A stretch of 64,000 nt of DNA, taken from Sphingobacterium sp. UBA4616. Its GTDB lineage: Bacteria; Bacteroidota; Bacteroidia; Sphingobacteriales; Sphingobacteriaceae. This document shows, piece by piece, positions 42,871-52,275 of the stretch. The number at the start of each line of letters is the position of its first letter. Positions within the stretch are counted from its first letter, which is position 1. A model generated the notes under the pieces. The model saw only the letters and a list, made by a program, of their open reading frames with translations, had not been told where the DNA came from and did no database searches. A program made the translations under genes and the position numbers. The stretch covers positions 3,887 through 67,886 of the forward strand of contig DGIS01000018.1 in assembly GCA_002386525.1 (NCBI GenBank), written 5' to 3'.

Positions 42871-44295
42871 TTAAAACGGTACGGCTTCGTCTGTATTTAA
42901 CCGTAAGTTTGGGTTTAACTTCATGGCATCCAATGGAAATGGAATGATGTACATCCTGGAGTTTGGCGCCAGCGTATAGGTCTTTTGCTCGACCGTCTTA
43001 TTGACAATCGGGAAGACACGGACGAGTGTTTTGGCATATTCTTTTTCGAGATTTAAGCGTTTCAGATCAAAGAAACGGTGGTACCCGATCGGCAGCTCGC
43101 GACGGCGCTCGTTAATAACCAGATCCATCGCTTCCTTGCGTGTCGTCGGAACCGGAAGGATGGCCTTTTCGCCTTCAATGCGCGTTTTGCGTAAGCTATT
43201 CAATAGGCTGATGGCTTTGGCATATTGATCTTGACGGGCATAACATTCGGCCAGCATCAGGTAGATTTCCGGTGTTTTTAATCCTACGGTAGGGAAGAAA
43301 AATGCGGTATACCTGACATTGTAATAACTTGCTCCGGCCCCGATATCCAGAAAGCTGGCATTGGTCTTGGTATAGAATAGGCTAAAGCGCTTGTCTTCTT
43401 TATCGAACATGCTCGTCAGTTCGGGGCTCAACATGTAGCTGTACCCAAAGTTCATTTCGGTGTACCCGTTGATATACATGTAGCTCAATACTTCGGGATT
43501 ATTTTCGGCGATGATAGGCGTCTTGCTTGGTCCGCCTAATTTTTCGTACTGCACCAGGTCAATGAGCTGCCCATTCAGCTGCATGGCTTTTTCGGCAGCC
43601 GCCTGTGCTTCGGCAATTTCCCTTTTAAAAAGGTGCACCTTGGCTTTCAGTGCATAGGCAAAGGCCAGCGATGGGTGATAGGGATTGGCGGGTTTTTCCT
43701 GCAGATGGGGTATAGCGTCGTCAATATCCTTTTGGATAAAATCGTATACCTGCTGCACGGTTGCTTTGGCTGGTTTGGCCTCCAGGTCATATTTGTCCAT
43801 AATGCAGACACCGCCGTCCTGCGCTGCGGTGCTGGCATCATAGGCCTTGGCGTAGACATTGATGAGGTGGAAATAATCAAAGGCCCGAAACATCTTGGCC
43901 TCGGCTTTGGCCAGGGTTTTCAATTGGCTATCACCTGTACTCTCGTCGACCAAAGAAATAATCATGTTCCACTGTGCAATGTATTTGTAGCACTGGTTGT
44001 AAAAGCTCGATGAGTTGAGTTGACTGACCCTGTCTTCCTTTTCTTGAAACAAAAAGTTGATGGTATTGATGTTCGGCGTCAAACCGATCACATTGGATTC
44101 TTTGAGGTATTGGTCATCGACCAGGTACTGAAAATTATTGACGGGGTAGCCTCTATTGGGATAGGCCACCAAATCGTAATAATCTTGCGTAGTGCTTACC
44201 AGTTGGGATCCTTTTGGTGTAATGTCGAGGTATTTATTGCAGGCGGTAAAGACTGCCAGAGTCGCACATGCCGCCATTATGGTTTTTATAGTCAT
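42871..44295 (-). CDS. SusD/RagB-family outer-membrane lipoprotein
   Basis: The protein (474 aa) is a lipoprotein (AVFTACNKYLDITPKGSQL) with the short-type SusD architecture. AKAEAKMFRAFDYFHLINVY lies near 135-155 and the TPR-like LAYALKAKVHLFKREIAEAQ near 210. The C-terminal IYLMLAECYARQDQYAKAIS and ERRRELPIGYHRFFDLKRL follow. Its gene starts 12 bp after the SusC gene. It should bind the substrate of that transporter. Its size and sequence differ clearly from the SusDs at 29 kb and 62 kb. Confidence 0.92.
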   Translation of the reverse strand: MTIKTIMAACATLAVFTACNKYLDITPKGSQLVSTTQDYYDLVAYPNRGYPVNNFQYLVDDQYLKESNVIGLTPNINTINFLFQEKEDRVSQLNSSSFYNQCYKYIAQWNMIISLVDESTGDSQLKTLAKAEAKMFRAFDYFHLINVYAKAYDASTAAQDGGVCIMDKYDLEAKPAKATVQQVYDFIQKDIDDAIPHLQEKPANPYHPSLAFAYALKAKVHLFKREIAEAQAAAEKAMQLNGQLIDLVQYEKLGGPSKTPIIAENNPEVLSYMYINGYTEMNFGYSYMLSPELTSMFDKEDKRFSLFYTKTNASFLDIGAGASYYNVRYTAFFFPTVGLKTPEIYLMLAECYARQDQYAKAISLLNSLRKTRIEGEKAILPVPTTRKEAMDLVINERRRELPIGYHRFFDLKRLNLEKEYAKTLVRVFPIVNKTVEQKTYTLAPNSRMYIIPFPLDAMKLNPNLRLNTDEAVPF

Positions 44296-44307
44296 CGTAG
44301 ATTCGGG

Positions 44308-47300
44308 TTAAAAAGTTAATGAAAGTCCCATCAGGAATGATTTTGCCAGGGGCAAGGTGCGTGTTCCACTATTGAGCGAATAGGATTCTGGATCGATATC
44401 ATTGCCGGCAGCGCTCCATGTCCATAAATTGTTGACCTGCGCCGTTAATCTGACGTTTTGCATGCCGGCTTTATGGGCCAATTGCTTAGGCAATTGATAG
44501 CCTACGGCTATATTTCGCAGCTTGATGTAATCTGCCGAAACAATCTGCTGATCGCTATAGCGCCATAATTTTGATAGGGTGCTCGCCCCACTCCGTAGGT
44601 TGTCTGGATAATCGACCAGTAGCCGGGGATAGTCGTTATTGGCCCCTTCTGCCCAGCGGTTCACCAAACCCGCGTTGGTCAGTTCATCGCTTGCGAAGTC
44701 GATGGCATCTTTGCGCAATTTATGTCCACCGGAGAAGACAAACATCGCCGAAAGATCAAACGCTTTATAGCGCAGACGCTGATTGATGGATCCTGTATAT
44801 TTTGGAAACAATGTCCCTAAGTTGACCAATGCATCGGGTGAATTGATATCATTGATCTTTGTAGGGGTGCCATTTTCATCATAAACAACATTGGAGTCGC
44901 CGTTTTGATCCAGAAAATAAGGGTAACCATTCATCATGCCGGCATAGCGATAGGCGAGTACAGCATTATAGCTGTTGCCTTCGAAAAAGTAATTGCTAGG
45001 TGAGCCAACATAGGACTGCGCGGTCGCTGTTAATCCGTTTACTTTCTCGACCTTGTTTTTGTTGAAGGAGAATAACAGTTGGGTGCTTGCTGTTAAATTT
45101 TTCTTTTTGAGCCACACGCCATTGATGTTAAACTCGATCCCTTTGTTGCGTAATGCCCCATTGTTGATAACACGTGAATTGGCTCCGACGGTTGGGTCGA
45201 GTATAGCACTGATCAACAAATCCGAACTGTAGCGATTATAGGCATCGATAGTGGCGGACAGGCGGTTGTCTAAAATTGAAATATCTACACCGAGGTTTGT
45301 CGTTGCTGTTTTCTCCCAGCGCAACATGGGATTGGGCAACGATTTTTGTTCAAGATACTGTAGGTAGGGAAACAGCTTATCCGATTTCCAGGTGGCCGTA
45401 CCATAGCTGGAACTTTCCTGGTCGACGTTGCCGGTAATACCGTACGTTGCGCGCAGCTTGAGCGAGTTTAGCCAGTCGCTGTTTTTCATAAAGTCTTCGT
45501 TGCTGACATTCCACCCTGCTCCGACAGACCATAAAGGGCGGTATCTAAACTTTGGATCTACCCCAAAGAGATCAGCCTGATCGACACGTATGCTTCCCGT
45601 AAGGTTGTATCTGTTGTTATAGGTATAGCCGGCATTGGCATACAGCGAGGTATAGCGGTGTAAAGTTTCTTTTTGTGCACCGCCGTTTAAGTCGCCCAAG
45701 CGGACATTGCCCCCATAGATATAACTCGATATACCGGTCTTACTCAATGTGGCCCAGTCGATGGTGGTGGAGGTCAATGTAACGGGATTGTACCCCACAA
45801 GCAATTGTTGGATAGGGCGCGGTGTATGCGACTGACGCATCTCGAAGCCGGCCAGGGCGGTTAGCTGATGCTGGCCATATTGGCCAAAGGTATTATCATA
45901 ATTAAATTGATTCCGGAACGTATAGTTGTACCGTTTGGATTCGAATTGATAGTAACGGCCTCCGGCTGGCAGATTTTTGGTGTATACTCCCGTCGCCGCA
46001 TTGTAGCTGACCATTGCGTTTGAGGCAACACGCATCATGTAGTTATCTTCGTCGTAGAAGCTTTCACGGGAAGTTTGCCCCAATTCATAGGAAAACTGTG
46101 TTTGAAACGAGAGGCCTTTATAAATAGTGGCCCGCAACGCTGTAAATGCGCGAAGACTTAGATTCTTGTTGCTCTCGATGCCTTCGCCTAAGGCTTCAAG
46201 CACATTAAAGGCGGTACTTTTTAAATTTGGGTTTGCAGCAATCTGTTCTGCTGTCTCGCCGTTAATGGCCGATCCGGGTCCGACGGAACTTGAAAGGTCA
46301 ACGTAAGGCGCATACACGAGGTTGCCATTTTCATCTTTGATGCGTGTATACCGTGGCTGTAAAAACAGATCATTGTAGACACCATCAGTTTGTTTGTTGA
46401 CACCGTAGGTACCGTTCAGTCCCACTGTCGCATTTAGCCATTTGGTGACGTTGAAGCTGGATTTCAAATACAGGTTGAATTTCTCATTCTTCTCATGGCG
46501 TACTAGACCTTTTCCTTTATCGTAGTTGAACGAAACAAAGGTGTTGCTTTTGGACGAATTCTGTGAAATGCTGGCGTTATATCGTTGGCGTGATTCATTC
46601 TGCCAGATATTGTCGGTAAATTCTTTAATATAATCGTTGTTGCGCCAGGTATTGATCGTCGCATCGCGTTCTTGCTGGCTAATGGCCCCGGTAGATTCTT
46701 TACGGAATAGATCGTACAGTGGCGAATAGTATTTTAAATTGCCGCTGCCCAGCTTTCCATAGTAATTGAATAGCGATTCGGTGTTTGCGTAGCGTGAACG
46801 TTCTTTGTTGTAGACATCGATTTCGTAATCGATCAGATCGGATGTGCTGGCGTAATGCATCTTGGCGATATCCGGTTTTTGCGTGATGAACTGATCGACA
46901 TTGAAGTTGACGGAAACTCCTTGGCCTTTTCCTCTTTTTGTGGTGACGACTATAACGCCATTGGCTGCGCGGGCGCCATAGATGGATGCTGCTGTTGCGT
47001 CTTTCAGTACGGTAACGGACTCGACGTCATAGGGGTTGATGTCGCTCAGGGTGAACTCGGTGGGTAAATCGTCCACGACAATAAGCGGATTGGTAGTGAC
47101 ACTATTGGAGTAGGTACCGATACCACGAAGGATGGGCTTGTCTGCATCAGAACGTGTTGGGTTTTTGATATAGGTCAATCCGGCCACCTGGCCTTCGAGC
47201 GCAGAAACTAAGTCGACGTTGATCTGTTTGTTTAACTGGTCATTGTTGACCATGGTATATGCTCCAGGGCTACGCTCTTTGCTGATGCGTTGATATCCTG

Positions 47301-47916
47301 TGATCATAATTTCGTTGAGCATAGACTCTTTTGCGCTCAGCATGACCCGCACAGGCCGCGCCATTTGCTCTGGACTGAAGCGCATGACCTTTTCATTAAA
47401 AGACACATGGCTAAAGGACAGCTGGATGTCGGCGGAGCTGGCAACATTCAGTTCAAAATCGCCATCTCCGGAACTCATCGTCTGGCTATTATCCTGTAGA
47501 TTATGAATAGACACGCCGGGAATAGTATGGCCCAAACTGTCGATTACTTTACCGCGTACAAGCTGACCAGTGGTGGATGCCGCTTTGCGATAAAGGATGA
47601 TGCGCTTGTTTTCCAGACGGTAACTGAAGGGTTGATCCTTAAACAAAATGGACAACGCGTCCTCAACGCTCGAGAGTTTGAGGTTGACACTGATTGGACG
47701 GGCTGATTTTAACAGGTTGCCGTCAAAAACAAATTCGTAGCCGTAGCGATCCGATAGGCTTGTAATCACTTCTTTGACCTCGGCATTTTTAAAATTTAAT
47801 TGAACCTGTTGAGCATGTAGTTCGTAGGGATCAATCATGCTCATCAGGGCAATTCCAGCGACCAAACTCAAGTATTTCCGCAAAAATACCGGTCGCTTTG
47901 GGGTTAGGTAGGACAT
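44308..47916 (-). CDS. SusC/RagA TonB-dependent transporter with STN signalling domain
   Basis: The protein (1202 aa) has a signal segment and an N-terminal STN domain (residues about 35-110; VQLNFKNAEVKEVITSLSDR). Next come a carboxypeptidase-like regulatory domain (VRGKVIDSLGHTIPGVSIHN), a plug (VVDDLPTEFTLSDINPYDVE, IYGARAANGVIVVTTKRG) and a barrel ending SFLMGLSLTF. The STN domain is expected to contact the FecR-like anti-sigma factor encoded 31 bp upstream, so substrate binding would release the ECF sigma factor. SusD, metzincin and DUF3347 genes follow in the operon. Confidence 0.95.
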   Translation of the reverse strand: MSYLTPKRPVFLRKYLSLVAGIALMSMIDPYELHAQQVQLNFKNAEVKEVITSLSDRYGYEFVFDGNLLKSARPISVNLKLSSVEDALSILFKDQPFSYRLENKRIILYRKAASTTGQLVRGKVIDSLGHTIPGVSIHNLQDNSQTMSSGDGDFELNVASSADIQLSFSHVSFNEKVMRFSPEQMARPVRVMLSAKESMLNEIMITGYQRISKERSPGAYTMVNNDQLNKQINVDLVSALEGQVAGLTYIKNPTRSDADKPILRGIGTYSNSVTTNPLIVVDDLPTEFTLSDINPYDVESVTVLKDATAASIYGARAANGVIVVTTKRGKGQGVSVNFNVDQFITQKPDIAKMHYASTSDLIDYEIDVYNKERSRYANTESLFNYYGKLGSGNLKYYSPLYDLFRKESTGAISQQERDATINTWRNNDYIKEFTDNIWQNESRQRYNASISQNSSKSNTFVSFNYDKGKGLVRHEKNEKFNLYLKSSFNVTKWLNATVGLNGTYGVNKQTDGVYNDLFLQPRYTRIKDENGNLVYAPYVDLSSSVGPGSAINGETAEQIAANPNLKSTAFNVLEALGEGIESNKNLSLRAFTALRATIYKGLSFQTQFSYELGQTSRESFYDEDNYMMRVASNAMVSYNAATGVYTKNLPAGGRYYQFESKRYNYTFRNQFNYDNTFGQYGQHQLTALAGFEMRQSHTPRPIQQLLVGYNPVTLTSTTIDWATLSKTGISSYIYGGNVRLGDLNGGAQKETLHRYTSLYANAGYTYNNRYNLTGSIRVDQADLFGVDPKFRYRPLWSVGAGWNVSNEDFMKNSDWLNSLKLRATYGITGNVDQESSSYGTATWKSDKLFPYLQYLEQKSLPNPMLRWEKTATTNLGVDISILDNRLSATIDAYNRYSSDLLISAILDPTVGANSRVINNGALRNKGIEFNINGVWLKKKNLTASTQLLFSFNKNKVEKVNGLTATAQSYVGSPSNYFFEGNSYNAVLAYRYAGMMNGYPYFLDQNGDSNVVYDENGTPTKINDINSPDALVNLGTLFPKYTGSINQRLRYKAFDLSAMFVFSGGHKLRKDAIDFASDELTNAGLVNRWAEGANNDYPRLLVDYPDNLRSGASTLSKLWRYSDQQIVSADYIKLRNIAVGYQLPKQLAHKAGMQNVRLTAQVNNLWTWSAAGNDIDPESYSLNSGTRTLPLAKSFLMGLSLTF

Positions 47917-47947
47917 GGTAGATGTAGGTTAATGTAAAATTTAGTTT

Positions 47948-49111
47948 TTATTTTTTATACGTAGTTTTTAAGGTGATTTTTTTATTGTTCAATTGAAAAT
48001 GGAGGCCGCTTGCTTCGTTTAAGAGGTTCAACATTTCCTGTAACGGTATATTTTTTCGGACCTTCATATAGATCGATTGATCGGTAGGTAGTGTGATGGT
48101 ATCGACTTCGACGCCATACCATCTGGACAAATCAGCGAGGATGACACGGAGCGACTGATCGCGGTAGTCAAAGTAGCCTGCGGTCCAGGCGGTAGCTTGC
48201 TTTGGCGCGACCTGCTCCCGATGTATGCCATTGTGGTCGGTGATGGCTGTTTCCCCGGGATGAAGCACAATGCGCTGAGCCGTTCCGGATTTGCTCAACG
48301 CGATCCGGCCGGACAGCAGGGAGGTGGTGACCTGTCCGTCGCTTGCATAATTTCGTACGTTGAAAACGGTGCCCAGCACTTCGACGTTTGTGGCTCCAGC
48401 GTGTACAGTAAATGGTCTTTGTGCTTGGTGAGCTACATCGAAATAGCCTTCTCCTTCTAAAGAGACTTCTCTTTTGACAGCATCAAAAGGAACCTGAAAG
48501 GTGAGGGTAGATGCTGCATTCATCGTAATCTTGGTGCCATCTTCCAAAATAATCCTAAAGTCGGAATTGGGGGTATAGATGGTTTGCAGACTTGGGGTTT
48601 TTCCTGTTGCGGTGACTTTAACCGTTTGGCTGTCGATACGAGCAAATGCGATTTCGCCGATCTGCCATGCCGAATCTGTTTTTGGTAAAATGGCGATTTC
48701 TTTGCCAGACTTATCTCTAACATATAAGGTAGGTGCTGATGGTGCAGCAATATCGGAAGGTGCCACGCGCTGTGCGAGGTAAAACCAGGTGGCCAATCCG
48801 GCAACCAGTAGAATGGAAGCGGCAGCCCACCACTGCTGTTTGTATCTTAAACGAAGCGGTTGTTTGTTCGTTTGGTTTAATCCTTCTGATTGGTTTAGCC
48901 TATCTTCCAATCTTTCTTTAATACGGGCGATATGGGACGCAAAAGGTTGATCGATTTGATGTTCGTCAATATCGATCGAGGCCAAAGAAGTGAGCTGTTC
49001 GAGCTCTTCGTCGCTGGCACGTTCAAAATAGTGGAGCAGTCTATCGAGGTCGACACGATTGATACTTCCATCTAAATAGTTCTTGTAAATATTTTCTATT
49101 TTTTTTGCCAT
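47948..49111 (-). CDS. FecR-family anti-sigma factor
   Basis: The protein (387 aa) has a cytoplasmic N-terminal sigma-binding part (residues 1-90), one membrane helix (WWAAASILLVAGLATWFYLA, about 93-113) and a periplasmic FecR domain (LEDGTKITMNAASTLTFQVP, VSLEGEGYFDVAHQAQRPFT). The C-terminal DUF4974-like segment (LRVILADLSRWYGVEVD, MLNLLNEASGLHFQ) probably docks with the STN domain of the SusC transporter. It lies 56 bp after the ECF sigma gene. Confidence 0.94.
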   Translation of the reverse strand: MAKKIENIYKNYLDGSINRVDLDRLLHYFERASDEELEQLTSLASIDIDEHQIDQPFASHIARIKERLEDRLNQSEGLNQTNKQPLRLRYKQQWWAAASILLVAGLATWFYLAQRVAPSDIAAPSAPTLYVRDKSGKEIAILPKTDSAWQIGEIAFARIDSQTVKVTATGKTPSLQTIYTPNSDFRIILEDGTKITMNAASTLTFQVPFDAVKREVSLEGEGYFDVAHQAQRPFTVHAGATNVEVLGTVFNVRNYASDGQVTTSLLSGRIALSKSGTAQRIVLHPGETAITDHNGIHREQVAPKQATAWTAGYFDYRDQSLRVILADLSRWYGVEVDTITLPTDQSIYMKVRKNIPLQEMLNLLNEASGLHFQLNNKKITLKTTYKK

Positions 49112-49167
49112 ATCTATAAGTTAATACGCAACTTATTAGCAAAAACACTATCGTTGTGGTGTTTTTT

Positions 49168-49752
49168 TTAAAAAAAATAGAATGTGACAAGAATTGCTAA
49201 AATCTCTTCATAATGGTCTTGCACAAATTGGCGGATATGTTGGTTGGATTTGACCATGGCATTACTCACGGTGGATACTGAAATATGCAATTGCTTAGCT
49301 ACCTCTTCGTAGCTTTTTTGCTCTATTTTGCATAGCACAAATATTTCTCTTCTACGCTCACTTAGGGTGTTGAGCGCTTTTTCTAATAATGCGGATTGTT
49401 TTTCTTCGATATCAACCTCTTTTTCCATCAGGTAAAGCTGCTCAAAATGCTGGTATAAATTTTCCTGCATCGCGGCTTCCTTCGCTAATTTTCTATACCA
49501 GGAGATCACATCATTTTTAGCAATTGTAAAAATCCAGGATTTAAAACTTCGCGTGGGGTCAATGGTCGATCTTTTTTGCCAGACTTTTAGAAATACATCC
49601 TGCACGATCTCTTCACTGACCTGCCGATCTTTGACCATTCGAAAAATAGTAGAAAATAGGGCATGGCTATACTGATCATATAAGGCAAAAAAAGCTTGTT
49701 CGTCGCCATGGGAAAGCGAAATCAATAGCTTATTTTCTGCAGTAATATCCAT
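49168..49752 (-). CDS. ECF RNA polymerase sigma factor
   Basis: The protein (194 aa) has sigma region 2 (EEIVQDVFLKVWQ, SFKSWIFTIAKNDVISWYRK) and region 4 (RREIFVLCKIEQKSYEEVAK, ISVSTVSNAMVKSNQHIRQF). The C-terminal hydrophobic tail (LAILVTFYFF) is common in Bacteroidota ECF factors of the SusCD-associated type. It is the first gene of the minus-strand FecR-SusCD-metalloprotease cluster and should direct its transcription. Confidence 0.94.
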   Translation of the reverse strand: MDITAENKLLISLSHGDEQAFFALYDQYSHALFSTIFRMVKDRQVSEEIVQDVFLKVWQKRSTIDPTRSFKSWIFTIAKNDVISWYRKLAKEAAMQENLYQHFEQLYLMEKEVDIEEKQSALLEKALNTLSERRREIFVLCKIEQKSYEEVAKQLHISVSTVSNAMVKSNQHIRQFVQDHYEEILAILVTFYFF

Positions 49753-49927
49753 AGTAAACTTTTCAACGGTCAGATCCTATGCGGTTTAAATCTGAAGCCA
49801 GCTGTCAAATTTACAACTTTTCGGCTTAATACTTCCTATTGCTGGCAATAGTTTTCTGCCGACAGTACTATGCTGTAAAATGTGGATGGGCTGGCTGGAG
49901 AGGACTGTTGACTTCCTTTACCGGAGC

Positions 49928-50269
49928 TTATGGCGTTGGATTATCTTTTTCTAATTGCTCATAGAGCGCAATGATTTTTTTGCGGAGCTGGATAACCTCA
50001 TCGCCTTTTTGTTGCAGCTTTTCGTTCAGGAGTCTTATTTCTTTGGTGTAATCTTTAACGTCGTCTGTCTCCGAATTGGATACCAGCTGCACCAATGTCA
50101 AATTAAATAACTTGGCGATTTGATTTAACCGAGAGAGGTTAAGATCTGTAATCCCTGTTTCCATTTTTGAAAATGCAGGAATTGAAACGTCCAACTGCTT
50201 TGCTACATCTTGTTGCGTCCAACCTTTTTGTTGCCTGAGCAACCTGATCTTTTTGCCTAGTGTTTTCAT
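49928..50269 (-). CDS. XRE-family transcriptional regulator with C-terminal coiled coil
   Basis: The protein (113 aa) has an N-terminal HTH_3 domain (MKTLGKKIRLLRQQKGWTQQ, VSIPAFSKMETGITDLNLSR, residues 2-60). A C-terminal coiled coil follows (EIRLLNEKLQQKGDEVIQLR). It is a paralogue of the protein at 20638-20991. It lies between two sigma-controlled nutrient systems facing away from each other, but its orientation gives no firm clue to its targets. Confidence 0.9.
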   Translation of the reverse strand: MKTLGKKIRLLRQQKGWTQQDVAKQLDVSIPAFSKMETGITDLNLSRLNQIAKLFNLTLVQLVSNSETDDVKDYTKEIRLLNEKLQQKGDEVIQLRKKIIALYEQLEKDNPTP

Positions 50270-50543
50270 TTGAAGATTTGTAATGGGTTAAGGTACGAAA
50301 AAAAATGCACAAACAGTTTTTTTGGTGCGGTATTAAAAAAGTAAGGGCTTAAATCTGGATAGGAAACAGACACTCGGCAGCGCTTATTTTTAGTTTGATT
50401 ATTGATTTTAAATTTGTTATACTTGCCATGAGGGTTTCCAGCTCTTGTCTTGATGAAATAGACCTAAGTGATAACATAACCATTATTTCATGTAAGATTA
50501 ATATTAAAAAGAGGAAATTAGCGAAAAATTTCTACCAGCTTTT

Positions 50544-51098
50544 ATGTCTTGGATTGGATTTATACAGGGTAACCGAAGTTCATTTGAGGAAATCTACGAT
50601 ACTTATATCGATGATTTGTACAGCTATGGTAAGCAGTATCATTATGATAAGGATACCGTGTTGGATTGTATCCACGACCTTTTTGTGCACTTATTTGATA
50701 ATCCAAAAATAGCGAAGGAGGTTCAGGTGAAATATTATCTTTTCGCGGCGTTGCGGCGGAAGCTGCTGCGGCTGAAGGTGGAGACTGTGGCTATCGACTC
50801 GCTTTCGGAAGACATGTATTGGACGAATAGCCACGAACTTGAACTCATCAACGATGAGGTGGAAGCCGGTGTCGTGAAAGTAATCAAAGAAAAGGTAGAT
50901 GCATTGCCGAAGCGGCAGCGGGAAGTACTTTTTTTGCGCTATTACCTCGATTTTTCCTACGACGAGATTGCGCAGATGATGGGGGTAAATGTGGAGACCT
51001 GCAGGACATTGACGTTTCGGGCAATCAAGCAATTAAAAGTGGAATTGAAGCCCATTGAACTTTTTACTATTTTTTATATTTTTTTTAATAGATTTTAG
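50544..51098 (+). CDS. ECF RNA polymerase sigma factor
   Basis: The protein (184 aa) has region 2 (VLDCIHDLFVHLFDNPKIAK, VKYYLFAALRRKLLRL) and region 4 (LPKRQREVLFLRYYLDFSYD, VETCRTLTFRAIKQLKV), with a hydrophobic C-terminal tail (LFTIFYIFFNRF). The start at 50544 begins region 2 directly. It is the first gene of the plus-strand FecR-SusC-SusD-EEP unit. It lies 46 bp before the FecR gene. Confidence 0.93.
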   Translation: MSWIGFIQGNRSSFEEIYDTYIDDLYSYGKQYHYDKDTVLDCIHDLFVHLFDNPKIAKEVQVKYYLFAALRRKLLRLKVETVAIDSLSEDMYWTNSHELELINDEVEAGVVKVIKEKVDALPKRQREVLFLRYYLDFSYDEIAQMMGVNVETCRTLTFRAIKQLKVELKPIELFTIFYIFFNRF

Positions 51099-51144
51099 TC
51101 TATGTTTTTGAAAATTATGCTCTATAGTTATAAAAGCATAGTTT

Positions 51145-52185
51145 GTGAAAACCAAGAAAGAAAAATTTAAGCACATATTCAACCTCACGCCAGAGCAGGG
51201 CTTGTCGAAAGAAGATAAGGCAAAGCTCTTTGAGCGGATTGTCCGCAGTACAGCCAAAAGACGTACCCGTAGGTTGCTATTCTATATTGGGCCGCTCGCC
51301 GCTGTGGCCTGCCTGTTAGTTTGCTTCAAGCTGTTCTTTCCAAGGGATGCAGCAATGGAGCCGACGCTAGATATCGAAAGGATAGCATCCATCAGCCAAA
51401 CGTTGAATACACACAAAGATAGCCTCCAGCTTATTTCTGTTGATCCGAATACCGAAAGCCATGCGATTTCATTTTTGAACGTAAAGGGTTCATCTGACAT
51501 ACTCGACTTGATGGGACCTGAGCCTAAAGCAGCTACACCTCAATACCATACCCTATTTGTTCCTTACGGAAAAAGGCAGGAGTTTACGTTGCCAGACCAC
51601 TCCAAGGTATGGCTCAATGCAGGTTCATACCTCACCTACACTCCAGATATGCTGGGCAAACCCCGCGAAGTATACCTCAATGGCGAAGGATATTTTGATG
51701 TCGCTCATACGGGTACAACGTTTATCGTTAGAACAAAAAACGCATCCGTAAAAGTTTTGGGCACCAGCTTTAATCTATCGTCGTATGAAGAGGATAAAAA
51801 AATGGCTATTGAATTAATTACGGGCAAGGTCGAACTGAGCAGTCCGCATTTCAAAGACATCACCATGGTGCCAGGTCAATTGATTACATATGATCTGCAA
51901 CGGCAGAAAGTCATCGTGGATAGTAAAGCGGAAGGGAATGAAATTTTATGGACTAAAAAGCAGCTTGTACTAGACCGTCTGTCTACGAAAGATCTGATCA
52001 AAAAATTGGAACGTATTTATAATGTACGCATTCATGCTGACCCATCGGTGCTGGAAAATGCAACAGTCTATTCTGGCAGGATCAATCTGGATGTTGATAT
52101 ACTGACTTCGCTAAGTACGATATATGCGCTGAGAAACTATAGGATAAAACAAGTAGAAAAGGAGGTGTGTATAAAAAACAATTGA
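51145..52185 (+). CDS. FecR-family anti-sigma factor
   Basis: The protein (346 aa) starts at GTG. A basic cytoplasmic N-terminus is followed by a membrane helix (LLFYIGPLAAVACLLVCFKL, about residues 47-66). The periplasmic FecR domain includes LPDHSKVWLNAGSYLTYTPD, VYLNGEGYFDVAHTGTTFIV and VLGTSFNLSSYEEDKKMAIE. The C-terminus is DUF4974-like (RLSTKDLIKKLERIYNVRIH). It transmits the signal from the STN domain of the SusC encoded 90 bp downstream to the upstream sigma factor. Confidence 0.94.
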   Translation: MKTKKEKFKHIFNLTPEQGLSKEDKAKLFERIVRSTAKRRTRRLLFYIGPLAAVACLLVCFKLFFPRDAAMEPTLDIERIASISQTLNTHKDSLQLISVDPNTESHAISFLNVKGSSDILDLMGPEPKAATPQYHTLFVPYGKRQEFTLPDHSKVWLNAGSYLTYTPDMLGKPREVYLNGEGYFDVAHTGTTFIVRTKNASVKVLGTSFNLSSYEEDKKMAIELITGKVELSSPHFKDITMVPGQLITYDLQRQKVIVDSKAEGNEILWTKKQLVLDRLSTKDLIKKLERIYNVRIHADPSVLENATVYSGRINLDVDILTSLSTIYALRNYRIKQVEKEVCIKNN

Positions 52186-52275
52186 TTACTAACCATAAAA
52201 TTGGATAAAGAGGAATTGCGGTCCCCTTTATCCGTTTAAATTAAACGTTTCTAAAAATTTAATTTCATCAAAATT

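Noticed and set aside
50395..50712. Plus-strand open frame of 105 codons overlapping the start of the second sigma gene
   Set aside because: It overlaps region 2 of a clear ECF sigma factor in another frame, has a Cys/Ser/Thr-rich composition unlike real proteins here, and no motif.
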